In this document: positions 63,691 through 64,000 of the stretch, one piece after another | Position numbering within the stretch: the first letter of the stretch is position 1 | How the letters are laid out: the number at the start of each line of letters is the position of its first letter | Assembly: GCF_963678635.1 (NCBI RefSeq) | Contig: NC_087071.1 | Location: 40,999,797-41,063,796, forward strand | DNA from: Symsagittifera roscoffensis | Taxonomy: Eukaryota > Xenacoelomorpha > Acoela > Convolutidae | Direction of reading: 5' to 3' | DNA: 64,000 nucleotides | Position numbers and translations under genes: made by a program | The notes under the pieces: model-generated | Databases searched by the model: none | The model's input: only the letters and a program-made list of their open reading frames with translations | What the model was told of the DNA's origin: nothing

Positions 63691-64000
63691 CCGCTTCGTC
63701 ATGTGCAACTGGATGTTTTTAGCGTCTCTTATTTTTGTTGAAGAACGTAAGAGTTGCTCCAATTCAATTTGGACTAATTTCATCTGCCGCTTATTCGTGT
63801 TAAAATGAGTTAATTTATGACACCTTACTAATACCAAATTGGCCAAGTTAGCTTTTTTGAACATCTGTACCTTTAAGAAAACAGATCACAGGAAAAATCT
63901 GTTTCTAATGTGAGCTTCGGACATCAATATCCTTCAGGTGGTGACTTCGACAAAAACGATAAGTTAAAAAGTCGAAACCCGGGTCGAGGTCCGCGACTTA
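63691..64000. other. Window end, nothing recognised
   Basis: No gene is supported. The last bases contain CCCGGGTCGAGGT, which also occurs at about 9285 in intron 2, so a further short dispersed repeat may start here. Confidence 0.4.

Overview
The window is nuclear DNA from an animal, most likely an invertebrate. It is AT-rich, its only clear gene has six exons with GT-AG introns, and most of the rest is repeat. There are no prokaryotic features (no operons, ribosome binding sites or CRISPR arrays). The lineage cannot be fixed from what I can see.

Region by region. 1-4.3 kb: an old, decayed Ty3/Gypsy-like retroelement on the minus strand between unassigned AT-rich DNA. 4.3-7.3 kb: gene-free DNA with a 25-bp perfect inverted repeat, a dispersed repeat, and a ~0.58-kb element with 10-bp terminal inverted repeats and an internal 20-bp tandem repeat. 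7.39-14.11 kb: a complete S1-family (chymotrypsin-like) protein gene on the plus strand. It keeps the catalytic His and Asp, but the catalytic Ser position reads Asp, so it is probably a secreted non-catalytic protease homologue. Its introns hold repeats, including a ~310-bp (GTT)n tract ending about 24 bp before exon 5. 15.3-17.8 kb: a foldback element, a degenerate ~20-bp tandem repeat and a GA-rich tract. 17.8-24.76 kb: a 3.4-kb tandem duplication whose junction contains a 200-N gap. 24.9-27.0 kb: a large imperfect inverted repeat. 25.59-30.94 kb: a near-identical 2.37-kb duplication of the satellite's left flank.

28.2-28.6 and 30.9-56.5 kb: a satellite array of ~215/216-bp units, about 118 of them, with higher-order periodicities and a captured piece of flanking DNA repeated at ~1.1-kb spacing. 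56.5-59.9 kb: DNA with weakly coding-like fragments, one of them gag-like. 59.9-61.65 kb: a second 200-N gap followed by a G-rich 30-bp minisatellite with a 390-bp higher-order repeat. 61.65-61.88 kb: a short GC-richer segment that could be a minus-strand exon. 62.3-63.0 kb: a second copy of a repeat also found in intron 4 of the protease-like gene. 63.65 kb: a short CA-type microsatellite.

Only one gene is well supported. The striking features are the satellite (higher-order units, captured flank, per-unit hairpin, overlapping open frames on both strands), the layered duplications at its edge, and the Ser-to-Asp protease homologue. No search or alignment software was used; identities and unit counts are estimates by eye.
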